In this document: positions 1-10,573 of the stretch, in pieces | How positions within the stretch are numbered: the first letter of the stretch is position 1 | Layout of the letters: each line of letters starts with the position of its first letter | Source of the DNA: Marasmius tenuissimus | Lineage: Eukaryota > Basidiomycota > Agaricomycetes > Agaricales > Marasmiaceae | DNA: 64,000 nucleotides | Direction of reading: 5' to 3' | Assembly: GCA_029532415.1 (NCBI GenBank) | Contig: JAQOTA010000051.1 | Span: forward strand, 238,315 to 302,314 | Notes under the pieces: generated by a model | Databases searched by the model: none | The model's input: the letters and a program-made list of their open reading frames with translations, nothing else | Told to the model about the DNA's origin: nothing | Position numbers and translations under genes: made by a program

Positions 1-290
1 CTCCGGAGTTGCGTTGGGTAACGTAATCCATGCAAAGCGCTTGACCGTTCTGCCAGCTGTGGGCGTCTTGAACAGGCGAGTCAATTTTCCGTGTCTGTCG
101 AGACCTAATCGGGGTCTCGAGCTCGCAGCGCAAGGTATGCTTCGTGATTCAAATATTCAATTGCCTTGGAAGATGACCAAGGACATACCAATCGCAGGCT
201 CCTCTGTCACTACCGTCAGTTCTCACACCTTTCCCCTCGCTACATCCTCGCACACGACACCTCAAGGCCTCACGGAAGACTGGTTCATTA

Positions 291-600
291 CAGCCCGAGA
301 TATATAGAAAAATAGATGAAGAAGGGCTGAGCGAGGGAAAGAGATACGAGCAGCAGTAAACCCACTTCAAACACCTCCGAGTCCAGCCCAAACATCTCCG
401 AATCCACTCCAAACACCTTCAAATCCACATCAAACATCTCCGAGGCCACAGTTACCTACGACCGCCCCTCGAAACACGCGTCAACCCCTTCCGTAAAATG
501 TCCAAAACATCGACCAAATGCTGACCGAAGGGGCGGAGCCACCGTCTACGTTCGCCAATTGTATTTTTCTTTTCATACAACACCTTTTCGCAAAGGGCTG
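291..600 (+). mobile_element. Short TA-target inverted-repeat element (MITE-like), left copy in unit A
   Basis: The insert runs from CAGCCCGAGA to CAAAGGGCTG, so the ends are inverted copies of CAGCCC. It is flanked by TA on both sides (289-290 and 601-602). Units C, D and E have the uninterrupted site GGTTCATTAATATGGC here, with one TA, so it is an insertion with a TA target duplication. About 358-450 holds an irregular 21-bp repeat (CAAACATCTCCGAATCCACT-like). No transposase is encoded. TA duplication and size fit a non-autonomous Tc1/mariner-type element; that assignment is inference. Confidence 0.75.
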
Positions 601-1467
601 TAATATGGCTGCCCGACATATCACATTTTTCACACAGGAAATGTGTCTATTCGCCATATTCACCACGCTCTACCAGTACCTCCGCACGCCAAAAGCCTCA
701 CTGCATCGACCTCACCAATATTTCTTTAAAATCCCGAAGCTCATGGATTTGATATCCTGGCCGTAACTCTCTGCATAAAATCCACCTCGTCTCATGGGAA
801 ATAACAGTATACGTCACCGTTCTCGAGGTAACACCCATCTCACAAACAGTGTTACCAGTTGGATTCAAGCCTTGATACTCCTCTATGCTTAGCCATACTA
901 CCGGCTTACCGGAAGGACATCTCCTCTCGCAAACCGCCCTCGCACCCTTCTCTACCTGACTCTGTCATTGTCTTGGACGCCTCGACCCTTCTAATCCTCT
1001 TCAATACCTCTCGTCATCATTCTCATTCATATACTACCTATACCCTCGCCACCCTCGACTCCTTCGAGCTCTCCGCCAACAATCTTGCAGAACTATGGAA
1101 TTCTAACGATTCTCCTCAACACCTCGGACTCACCGACCACCGAAATCCCAACCCAGCACGCTCTGACAACCTCAGCTATTGGCCGCATGAACGAAGCACT
1201 GCGATCACCAGACTCGTCAACTCTTCCATCACACTCCTTTATTGCTGGGCCCTACGTTGCCTCAACCTCAACCCAACTCCACATCGCCACCCCACATCGT
1301 CAACGACTTAGCGGACCAGCCCGCTTCTTTACCTACGTTTTGAATGGATCCGTTTGCTCTATGCTCAACCCTGTTCTTCTATCCAAACCAAATTTCATCC
1401 GCCTCGTATGTATGAAAGGGACAGACCTTGAGCATTCTGTCCCCACATCAGCGATATCTCAATCATT
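601..1467 (+). other. Head region of unit A, no recognised gene
   Basis: This stretch is conserved in all five units. It holds a landmark around 745-870 (ATCCCGAAGCTCATGGATTT, then GGGAAATAACAGTATACGTC) and a C-rich stretch at 859-1311 that is open on + for about 150 codons. The frame around 1040-1100 reads TLATLDSFELSANNLAEL and is recognisable in the other units as well, but it is interrupted there, and no start, domain or clear splice structure stands out. It may be a decayed exon or transcribed leader upstream of the AKR relic. Confidence 0.35.
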
Positions 1468-2030
1468 ATGTCGAAACCAGTCGAATACCGCCGTTTAGAA
1501 GCGACATGGCACATTAAATCGTGTCATTCCAGTCGTGAGTGTTCTGCTCGATGGACGATCCGTGAAACCTATGTTGACTGGTCCCGTCTTCGCAGCTGGG
1601 ACCGATGTCGACGGGCTTCGGTTCACCCGACTCCCAAGTGGAACGTGGGTGCTCAAAAAACAGATAGGTAATTGCGCATCTGATTGTTACACGCAATCAA
1701 TGGGTAAAGAAAAATTCCTCGAAATCTCGAAGGCGGCTTGGGATCGCGGAATCAACTCCATCGATACAGGAGTCGGTCGCATTATTGCATTGAAGGTGAG
1801 TAGTCGCTTGGAATGTGTAGTATGTACAGGATCACTCATCATCGACCAATGGCTTAGTACAGCTGCCCCGACACCGAATTATTATCGCATTGAGATACTA
1901 CGGGCTCGTTTGGCATCAGGGCTCACACTGACTCTAGTTTATACGACCAGCCTAAGGCAATACATCGACCCACAGAGCTGGATCAAAACGCCGCCGGGTA
2001 CATTTCCATTTTACAGTATTTTACCTACTT
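1468..2030 (+). pseudogene. Aldo-keto reductase, N-terminal relic (unit A)
   Basis: Starts MSKPVEYRRLEAT, matching the N-terminus of aryl-alcohol-dehydrogenase-like AKRs (K-V-x-Y-R-R-L-G). An intron with GTGAGT at 1536 and CGCAG at 1595 leads into an exon reading LGPMSTGFGSPDSQ (AKR: LGxMSFGSxxWQ). KAAWDRGINSIDTG near 1729-1770 is the AKR helix and active-site Asp region, but the following D-V-Y-S-N-G segment with the catalytic Tyr is deleted. A further intron (GTGAGT 1796 to CTTAG 1857) precedes a frame with an in-frame TGA. Stops and the deletion make this non-functional. The rest of the reductase is absent; the DUF6535 gene follows tail-to-tail. Confidence 0.7.
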
Positions 2031-2068
2031 GAGCTGTGCAATGTAGCGGAGTCAGTCGACTTATCTTC

Positions 2069-2103
2069 TTTCATCTTTCATCTTTCATCTTTCATCTTTC
2101 ATC
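2069..2103 (+). repeat. Heptanucleotide microsatellite (TTTCATC)5
   Basis: Five perfect TTTCATC copies lie between the AKR relic and the 3' end of the DUF6535 gene. The same site in units B, C and D has only one to three copies, and it is degraded in E, so the tract expanded in unit A. Confidence 0.9.
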
Positions 2104-2275
2104 CTTCATTGACTCGAGCTCTCTTGAGCAACCTTTGAGACTCAGTCGGGGCTTCTCACATACCCATTCATAGCAAAACACCGGTCCTTGAAATTGTGCG
2201 GTATATTCCAAGTTCCAATTCGAATAGAATAGATACAGTAAAATACAAGGTAAACAATGTGAATTCGAGTCTCAA

Positions 2276-5200
2276 CTACACGTTCTTGTCGGCGTCCGGA
2301 CCTCCCACCGCTGCCCCCTGCACAGGGCCACTTGCGCTACTACAAGTTGCAGGATTCGCAGTTGCTACCGGTTGCATTGCAATATTTCCCTGTTCTGTGT
2401 CCTCAGCAAGTGCACCTCGTTCATCAACTTCTCCAGGCCCAGGCTGCGGGGATGGTTTCAAACCAGAGCAGCCCTCCATCTGCTTGTTGCGGTCTACCTC
2501 TCCAGTATCTGTAATGTCTCTCGAGCTACCACCGGAGTCCTCTGTCTGTGCTTCCGGTTGCGGTGGACTTTCACGAGGAGCGGGGGGGTCGATACCTTTG
2601 TGGAATATGTGCTTGAATTGATCTGGTGGCAGCTCTGGACGAGCCGCTTTAACCCGCTCTATGGCATCTCGCCAGCCCGTTCGATTATGATAGGAAAGCC
2701 ATCGGTAAGTCCCCCGTTCCTCCGCCAGGCGATTATTAACGAAGGTTATCAGCTCCAGCCCTGCTGAAGACATCACAAGCGGCGAGATCTTTGATTCGCC
2801 AGGGCAGTGGGACGATTTGGCATTGGATTGGGGGTACTCGTTGATATGCTTCGATAGAATTCCAATGAGTTCCTCCTTGCGATGGGGCCATGCACCATCC
2901 CAATCTCTACTGAGGGAACCCAGATATCCAAAGTCAATCTTGGGATCTGTGGGAGATAGACCATACAACATCTTCCTGAGTTTTGAAAGTGGGAGGGAGA
3001 AATGGCTGGGGATAGCCCTGAAGTGGTTTTCGGGAAGTTCGTGCACGCGTCGTATGATATCCATTGCCTCTATCCAATTGTATCCATCGTCATAAGATAT
3101 ACGATTGTAGAGGGCCCTCTCAAGTATGGTCCTATGCATATGGGATAGAAAATCGCGGCCGGCAGCTGATATGACAAACGCGGACGTGGTTGTTGTTGGT
3201 AGATTCAGTGTATCATTCGGTGAAGATGCAATAATATACAGAGCCAGATTCTCCATCAAAGCCCTCCAATTGTTGTCCGAGTCAACTGAGCTCTGTATAA
3301 TTTCTGCATATATACCCCAAAGGCAACCACGTAGATCATTGTCTGGATTTGCATCAACAGTATCGAAAGAGATGGGGAAGAGTGGAGAGTCTCGAGCACT
3401 TTTGCTCCCGCCATTTGTTAACACATTGGTCCAATGTAGAAGGTGGTTGAGTCGTCCCGTTTCCCTTTCGTGGCTGAGGAATTGTCTGTTTGCAGATGTC
3501 AAGTGATATTCAATGCCTCTATAAGAAAGTGTGGGATCAAGTGCTGCCTCAATGTCACTAACAGCCCACTCTCTCGTCGGGAGAAAGAACCATTGGTCAA
3601 AGACGGCGGGCATAACAAGATGCAGGGGGATAGTCGACAGGATATTCCGGAGATGGGGAATCATGTGTGGGCTGTCTCGGAGCTCTGCAACGAGCCAGCG
3701 GAATGCCTCGAGTTCATAGAAAGAAGGGGCAAGGTCAATGCTTGAACGTTGGAGGAGTTCAAGATCGACAGACGACCAATCTGAGAGACTATTTATTATT
3801 TCTCTGAAGGTCGACAAAGTTGGTTTGTCAAAATTGCTATAGACAGACCAGGTAATCCAACGCCTATTGTAGAGAAACAATGCCACACGGCGCGGGAGAC
3901 CGGAGATGTGAGAGATAAATCTGAAGACTTGGAACACAGCCCATGCTTGGGGTGATTTGTAAGGACATATGTATTCCATGGGAGGTAGTGTTGTGATGAA
4001 ATCAACAGGCGAGAGATCATATTTAGAATATTCAGTGCGCATTCGCATCTCCCGGAGCTTCCATGTAACTTGTCGTGCCTGTCGAATGACATCAACAGTG
4101 GGGATAACCGTAGTTCCAAAGTAGAAGAGGGCAGCAAATGCAACAACAGCCGTCGCAATCTTGAACAGGACTGGCTGTCGCGTCCGCAACAACTCCAGCA
4201 GCCCAGCAAGGAAGAGGAAGAGTGCAAGTTCGAGTAGCATTGGAAGGGAAGCGAGGATTGTTGGAACGCGCCACTTCTCCAGGCTCTGATGTCGAAGCCA
4301 TCGGAGCGCAAGGGCTTCAGACGGGGTGCGAGTGTGGGTATGCCGGCGATGCTCTCGGAGCCACTGTTTGCAGAGAAGAGCAAATAGGGCATCGACAAGA
4401 GCAATGATGAGGCTGAGGAACCACAGAATGTTGATTGCAACAACGGATGATGATACAGTGAAATTGTCCGGCTCGGAGACTGGGCTATTGTTCAACTGCT
4501 GGGAGATCTGTTTGAGAAGTACGACAGTTGTGTCTGCCGGCGCTTCCTGAAGCCATTGATACGACTCGATGGTGAAGGCTGTGACGACCGCGGAAAAGAG
4601 ACCAGCCTGACACATGAGAGAAGGGCTTCAGTCTTCTGACGATTCTGAGATGATATGTACGTACGAAGACCAGTAAGGTGTCGATATCATCCTTCCATCC
4701 TTCAGTGAGTCCTTCATCCAGCGCAGTGACCTCCTTCATGACGACCTCCCAAGATTTCTCAATATCTGCGGGTTTGATTGGAATATCCTTAACACGAGTG
4801 ACGATTGAGCATTCACGACTCAAACTTGGCTATTGGTAGAATACTCACCGAGGCCTCATTAGGTGTATCTTGGTTTCCCGTGGAGTTATTGTCCTTCGTT
4901 CCATCCAGCGGGGCCTTCTCCGTTACTTCTGGAGCCTAAGAAGTGATTGAGCAAACTCTGATGTATGGCGGCGCTGGCAAAGCGTTACCGTGTTCGCCTT
5001 ATCCTTGCCCTTATCCTTGTCTGCGGCGCGAGGCAAGACCTCCTCTTTGGCGCTCGTGGAACCCTGTGTAAAAGTGAATGTTTAAGGCCCAGTTTGCATC
5101 GATGTAGATGAGTGCTCAGCTCACCGACGGTGCTTTATCTTCTTGCGCCTCCGGCTTTGTTACAAGTTCAGAATCCCCGGGCCCGATCTTGACCAAATTT

Positions 5201-5565
5201 AGAGAGGTTATTTGACATGGACGAGTTATGCGAGTGTGTCGCTCACTGGTCCAGGAGTCCCTTCCCGCTGAGGCTCGTCTTGCATAGGCTGAATGACGGG
5301 ATTCTGTAACGTCAGGCCGTTGAGTGATCCAGACACTTGGAGATTCAATTCAAAACCCTACCAGAGAAACATTTCCTGGCGATGACTGAGGTTGGTCGGA
5401 TGGTGGAGACCGTGAGCACTGTAAAAATACCACAGAGGACATAATATTGAGCTATGAGACCGAGCTCCAGCAAGTAAAACATTGGAAACCCACCTGAGTT
5501 CGCGAGGAAGTTGATTTCCTTGAGCTGCGAGTTCTTTTCCTGACCGGAGGGGTGTCTGAAGACAT
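2276..5565 (-). CDS. DUF6535-family multi-pass membrane protein, copy A (8 exons, 968 aa)
   Basis: Exons on -: 5494-5565, 5362-5418, 5247-5303, 5125-5187, 4989-5063, 4849-4935, 4665-4829, 2276-4606; every intron is GT..AG and phase 0, so 24+19+19+21+25+29+55+776 codons join without a break. The start is ATG at 5565 (MSSDTPPVRKRTRSS); the in-frame MCQ before AGLFSAVVTAF is the end of the last intron, not a start. Exons 1-6 encode a basic, then acidic, low-complexity tail. Exon 7 (EKSWEVVMKEVTAL...DTLLVF) plus the start of exon 8 (AGLFSAVVTAFTIESYQWL) is the DUF6535 signature. Membrane segments lie near residues 193-211, 246-273, 307-331 and 338-361; a ~500-residue soluble region and an acidic, Pro-rich tail ending DADKNV follow. 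The family's function is unknown. It is transcribed away from the BTB relic. Confidence 0.87.
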
Positions 5566-5680
5566 GGTACGAGAGAGAGCTGCTGAAAACGTGCACCCAT
5601 CGTGCACTGAGTGATGTTTCGCAGCTAGCGTGCATAGCACAACTTGAACAAATTCAGAAGATAGAAGCTGGATAGATGGA

Positions 5681-5690
5681 TCGATATAGA
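5681..5690 (-). promoter_or_regulatory. Possible TATA-like element upstream of DUF6535 copy A
   Basis: On the - strand the sequence TCTATATCGA lies about 115 bp upstream of the start codon at 5565. The same string occurs at the equivalent place in units C and E but not in D. Distance and AT-richness suit a fungal core promoter. This is weak positional evidence only. Confidence 0.25.
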
Positions 5691-5889
5691 TGATCCTGGG
5701 GAACGTGCAAGCAGCAAACCGTCCCACGACACTGAATGTGGGCGCTTGCCCAACGCACGCCAGAGTCGGACTGCTCTCTCAGTCTGTTCCGAACGACTAT
5801 CTTATCAAAAAGCTTCTACACGCTCCTCTTTGGCTTGACCATTTCTTTCACGCATTCCACTACATACGGGTCTATTGCCAATAGCAACG

Positions 5890-6975
5890 GTAATGGAGAG
5901 TCACTGACCGTCGTCTTTGTCATCTGGCTCAAGCTCTGCATCCTCAACTCACGAGTCACCAATGACCGCAGCATCTTTGAGCACCGCCGAATTGCCTCTC
6001 TCTTCTACAAAATCATCTTCACGACTTGTCGCATTCAAATACCATTTTCATACCCGCACAATCTTCTTTCCATTCCTCAGGTTCTTCCCTACTCCAGTCC
6101 GGACACCTTCCAGTTCTGCTTCATGCCCACCTCAAGTAACTCACCTCGAAGCGAGATCGAACCAACTACAGTCCCGCTCCCCAATAACTACTTGGCCTAA
6201 GAGAATGTACCTCTCTCTATCACTTAACACGCTGCAATAACTCGCCCACATCCACCTCTGACCCGTCTCTCGGAGCTGTGGTTCAGCGATGGGAGCATTG
6301 GATTGATTACTGAGCAGAGAGGTTCATCATGCGACGTGGAATACTCAAACGTCTCTCGGAGGTATTTGCTGACGAGTTCGGTGTCCCTCAGCGTACGAAC
6401 ATGAAGATCGTCGCGGAGGAACTGGAGGGTCGTCAAGACGTTGAAATGGCGCACAATGGGGCGGATGACGTTTACTATTTGAAATTTCCTCAGGTCGCTG
6501 TTGACGAATTGTATACCTCTCTATTCCCCTACTGCCACCGGTCCTGACAATGTCCATAGGCACTTCGTGAAGAGACGCCGAGGAAGCTCATTTCCTTCCC
6601 TTTCGAGCACGCTTCACCATTCGACAGAATACATTCTCGATCAATTGCCAGCGCCTCGATTTACATTCACCTCTCCGAATGCCCCTTCACTCGCTCGGCC
6701 TTCCGCCGGAAAGCGATTGATACACTGGTCAGATTCTCCCCTCGAGATGTCCTGTTCAGCTCAGGCTCACTCACGAAGTCGGTTGCTTGTCTCGCCTGAC
6801 AGGTTCCTTCATCACACCAATCTCTCAAGCTGCCGCTGCGAGGATAACCTCACCACAGCCGTCTTTTGTTTGGAACCGAAACAAATAGTGTCCTCATACC
6901 GTTGGTGTCGGAGCCTCTATACCTCTCCAACTCCAGCTACGCACAAATCTCAATGTAGAGAAGGTCCAGAATAGC
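5890..6975 (+). pseudogene. BTB/POZ-domain protein relic (unit A)
   Basis: The reading frame begins with a Ser/Thr-rich stretch (SSASSTHESP near 5940) typical of the disordered N-terminus of basidiomycete BTB proteins. It then passes through ELWFSDGSI at ~6270-6300, a core resembling HRGMLxRHSEVFxxMFGVP at ~6325-6390, and MKIVAEELEGRQD at ~6400-6440. At least two frameshifts separate these blocks, and parts of the core are missing (GCTGAGCAGAGGTTCATCATG lacks the LAFKV segment). The 3' part (HRHFVKRRRGSSFPS and beyond) is in yet another frame. It is head-to-head with the DUF6535 gene, about 0.3-0.4 kb apart. Confidence 0.65.
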
Positions 6976-7415
6976 AAGTGAATGCGGGGACCTGGTCAAT
7001 GGAACGACCGAACCTGGGTGCATGCTCAGCTGAGAATATTGTATAGTGGTTCGTCGTGACGGGGGGATGCATTCGGAGTTCAAAAGAAAAGATTGAACAC
7101 TTTGATTGTCTAAACACGTCGTAGGTTCGATATTCCATTGAAGGCTTTGAGAGTACTTTGCTGACTCGTTGGCTTTCGACAGGAGACCGAGAACACGAAA
7201 TAAGAGGATCAGGTTGTAGTAAGCGGCAGGAAGCCTTGCACCGCTGTTTGTTGGGTTGTTCTCGGTGGCTGGTTTCACTGTATATGCACCAGATTCAAAA
7301 ATATAGCAATGTCATTATGTATTTTCCAAACGACATCTGAAAATATGAGAGAAAGGATGGATGATGTGTCGGGCTGCAGCTACTTTGCGACGAAGGAACG
7401 AGACGCGTCATGTTA
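6976..7415. other. Conserved non-assigned segment between BTB and membrane-protein relics (unit A)
   Basis: Open frames exist on both strands (- strand 6937-7278, 113 codons; + strand RWLSTGDREHEIRGSG). The + frame is supported in unit B, where EEKIEHFDGLHTRLVQYSEDLETISLTRWLSTG continues the same way, so this is probably the decayed 3' end of the BTB gene. The segment is almost identical in units D and E. Confidence 0.35.
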
Positions 7416-7656
7416 CAGCCCTTTGCGAAATAGAAAAATAGAATCGGTAAACGTAGACGGTGGCTCGGCCCATTCGATGGGTGTTTCGGACGTTTTACGG
7501 GAGAGGGCAAAGTGTGTTTGAGGGATGATTGCAGGTGACTTTGGACGTGTTTGATGCGGTTTTGGAGATGTTTGATGTGGCTTTGGGGATATGGAGGTGT
7601 TTGAGGTGGATTTGGAGATGTTGGGAGGTGGGGTCGGAGGTGTTTAGAGCGGGTTG
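7416..7656 (-). mobile_element. TA-target element relative, inverted copy in unit A
   Basis: Begins TA-CAGCCCTTTGCG at 7414 and ends GGGTTG-TA at 7658. Its reverse complement matches the left element at 291-600, including the shared run GAGCCACCGTCTACGTT and the irregular 21-bp repeat (TTTGGAGATGTTTGATGTGG on +). It therefore forms a ~240-bp inverted repeat with the left copy, about 6.8 kb away. It lies at the 3' end of the membrane-protein relic and supplies its last codons. Confidence 0.6.
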
Positions 7657-8790
7657 TATCTCTCCCCCTTGCTCAGCCAGACGCAGCCATGCAAGGCCTC
7701 CAAATACGCTTAGGAAGATTGCTTTGATGGGCAGAGTGACGGTGACGAGGTTTGCAGAGGGTGGCGGTAGCGTGTATGTATGGGAAGAGGAAGATGTGTG
7801 GTCACATCCGAACATCACCTGGCGTCCGCGTCAGTAAGGATGGCGGAAAACCAACTTGGAGGTCACTGGAGGCGCTCCTGATGGGGTGATAGCGATGACC
7901 TTGCTACTTATATCATTCGTGGCCGTGGACGAATACGAGGGGTGGAGTCATGTCCTGTGGGAGATGACTCGGATTGCGGAGAGACTACATGAGAGGACGG
8001 GACGTTGGGTATATCGAGCCATCTTGTGTGGACACAATTCGGAGCTTCATTAATCATTACTGGCGTCATCTTGATTCCCATAGGTCTGGTCTCCAGACGC
8101 CGACTGCACCAGGTAGGTCTTCGGAGCGACGTTAGTTGACCCAGGTCGAAGAGGCAGTTACGGTGCGCTCACCACTGATTACAACGGCGAACAACGCAAG
8201 TCCCAATGTTGTTCGAATCAAGAAAGAGTCATAGGCATACGAGGCCGATCCCCGAAATAAGATATCCGAGGAGTAAGAGGGAAGCAGAGAGGACGGCCAC
8301 GAGGACTGCGAGGCAAGCCAACGAAGCGAAAGATTCGCAGTTATTGGCTTTGCGTAGGCTTCAAGCCACCACGCTCCTCAAGAGCAAGACTCTTCATCTC
8401 TGCCTGATTCGTGGGTGACGAGGGTGGTGCCGTCGACGAAGTGGTTGATGGTCAGGCAACACCGACAGACGTCGTTGCCAGAGAAAAATACCACGTGATC
8501 GTGAAGTCATCACGTCTCATTTTCTTCCCCACCTCCTCCCACAAAAACGTCCCAATCGACACCGTCCATCGCACGATACAGTCACCCGTCACAACATTCA
8601 AACAAGCAGAATATTGGTCCAAACGACATGCAGGCGAACCTCGGGTGGTCATTTTTCCGATAACAACACCAACAGCGATCTTGATCAAGCCGACGGTTGG
8701 GAATTTTATGAGTTGGTTCGAGAGGTGTTTATTGCACGCTGAGGCAGGTGCGTGTGTCCCTTTCCCCCCCGTTCGTCGAGTTATACTCAT
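7657..8790 (-). pseudogene. Unrecognised multi-membrane-segment protein relic (unit A)
   Basis: On -, a hydrophobic block NLVTVTLPIKAIFLSVFGG (ORF 7495-7818) is followed by a tail contributed by the inserted element. Upstream blocks include FPLTPRISYFGD (~8240) and the open frame 8452-8790 with GVVIGKMTTRGSPACRLDQY and IVRWTVSIGTFLWEE. In units C and D the equivalent of ~8220-8340 reads LAVLVAVLSASLLLLG, a clear membrane helix. Frames shift between blocks, so this copy is broken. I do not recognise the family. Confidence 0.45.
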
Positions 8791-8889
8791 TCATCGTCTT
8801 GAAGCCTCATTTTAAGTCCCCAAAGGCAACACAACATCACTCGAAACTACATACCAGAAACACTATCTCGGCCAAGACGCCATCTTCAT

Positions 8890-10338
8890 GGAACATGGCT
8901 CGAGAGACTTTGACCATCGAAACAAGGTCGTCGACACAAACGCGGAGGCCATCTGCGATCCCCTTCATTCCCACTCTTTCACCTCCATGATCAAACAACA
9001 CACGCTCGTCGTTCGACTTTTCTCCTCACCACCACCACGTCGCCAAGCCCGATACATCCATTGCGTTGGCCTCAGCCGTTCCTTCATTCATTCTTCGTCT
9101 CACTGTCCACATGGAATAATGACGTTGGGTACAAACAGGGACTCACTAATCACAAATCAGCGGCTCGTGGTCGACTCTCAGGCGTACCAACAGCTCCACC
9201 TACGTCTCAAGGATCAAACGGGCCAACAAAACCAGCACGCGCATCCAGATTGAAATCAACACCCACTACGATATAAACAAGAAGCCGCAAGGTGATACTG
9301 CTGAGGAGGATGTGGAAAAAGAGCTGTACGGAGAGCGACAGCATTTAGAACGACGACACTCGACTATTGTTGCAAGAATGCGTTGTTGGTACCGGTAACG
9401 CACCGTCACTGGGCCCAGACGTTGCTATATACGTCTGCGGAGGATTTCCCTCCTCGAAAGCGGGGAGGAAAGCCATAGCAACGATGTCATCAGGAAGTTT
9501 CGGACGAAGTGCAAAGCTAGTCAAGAGTTGACCGCTGCCCATAGCCAGCGGTGGTTCTGAGAGGAGCCGGAGGGAACTCGATCCCAACGGAAAATGGAAC
9601 GAACTGTATGCCTCCCCATTTCTCTTCTGCTGTCGATGCTGATGCCGTTCTCAGACACTTGATGGAAAAGACGCCGGGTCCTTCTCTTTTCGCCTCTTAA
9701 CGAAGTAAAACGTATCACCCTCGCGACAAAGACATCTCACACGATTTATTTCGACCAACCTATGACTTTCTACGGCTAGGACAAACGAGAAGCTGAGGCG
9801 ACGGACGAGCGTGTCTATCCCCCCCAGAAGAGTATTCCGCTATGCTGAGATCAATGGATCCGTTGCAGAGCGCGCTTTACGATCTCTCCCGGGTCTTCTG
9901 GTGTGAAGAATCACCTTACGGGTATCACCGGAGTATGGCAGGTTGTGTTAGACGGGAGGTCGTGCTGTTGCCGCCAGCCACAAGTATCATGAGACAATAT
10001 TCGACGTGATGGACATCGCGAAGACGAATGGGGACGTTGGCTCCGACGTGGAAGGACAGGACGAACAGCTCGGTAGCGAGGTTCGAGGCCTTGATGTGAG
10101 GAAAGAGTGGCAGCTCTGGCGTACTTCGCGACGGTTTTGCATGCAAGCTCACAGAGACTATTGCAGTGAGGTGTATTACGAGACCCAAACCTCTGTATTC
10201 TTTGTTTGTCGTATAATCTGCTGTGTCATTCTTACTTGGAATTACTTAGTACCAGGTGTACGGAAGTACTACACAGTTCTGTCCTCAAACCTTCGCTCGA
10301 AAGAAGTGCGCTGGGACTGTTGCGATGTCCAGCCATGA
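8890..10338 (+). pseudogene. Gene G relic, unrecognised conserved protein (unit A)
   Basis: The + strand carries fragments that recur in every unit: a segment around 9170-9260 (QAYQQLHLRLKDQTGQQ), one around 9440-9560 (VCGGFPSSKAGRK, frame-shifted), and one around 9840-9960 equivalent to SMDPLQSTLYKLFRVFW in unit B. The three are in different frames here. No domain is recognised. It converges on the - strand AKR relic. Confidence 0.4.
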
Positions 10339-10573
10339 CACACTACCGACGACCGCGGCCTCTGATTGACTGGCATATAAGTTGACCTAGTTGTCATTGG
10401 TGTAGATAGATATCAACGAGCTCGGAAACCGAGCTCGAGAAAGGGTGATACATCATCTACATCGTTTATGTCTTCTCAATCCCGAGCTTCTGCAACCCAA
10501 AGACGATCCTAAACAGGCCTGAAGACGTATCTTGAAGTGAAATCCCTCAGTACGCGTCTCACCGAGCGAACTG

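Noticed and set aside
358..450. Regularly spaced 21-bp repeats as a CRISPR array
   Set aside because: Repeats are irregular, contiguous, without unique spacers, and lie inside a TA-flanked element in a eukaryotic genome.
3796..4550. Long open frames antisense or shifted within the DUF6535 exon (e.g. - 3796-4443, + 4326-4550)
   Set aside because: They repeat in all copies only because the DUF6535 exon itself is conserved; no motif, no splice structure of their own.
4613..4615. ATG (MCQ) as the start of the DUF6535 protein in copy A and its equivalents
   Set aside because: These codons are the end of an intron (..CATGTGTCAG). Seven upstream phase-0 exons connect in frame, and the family signature DTLLVF-AGLFSAVVTAF spans the splice.
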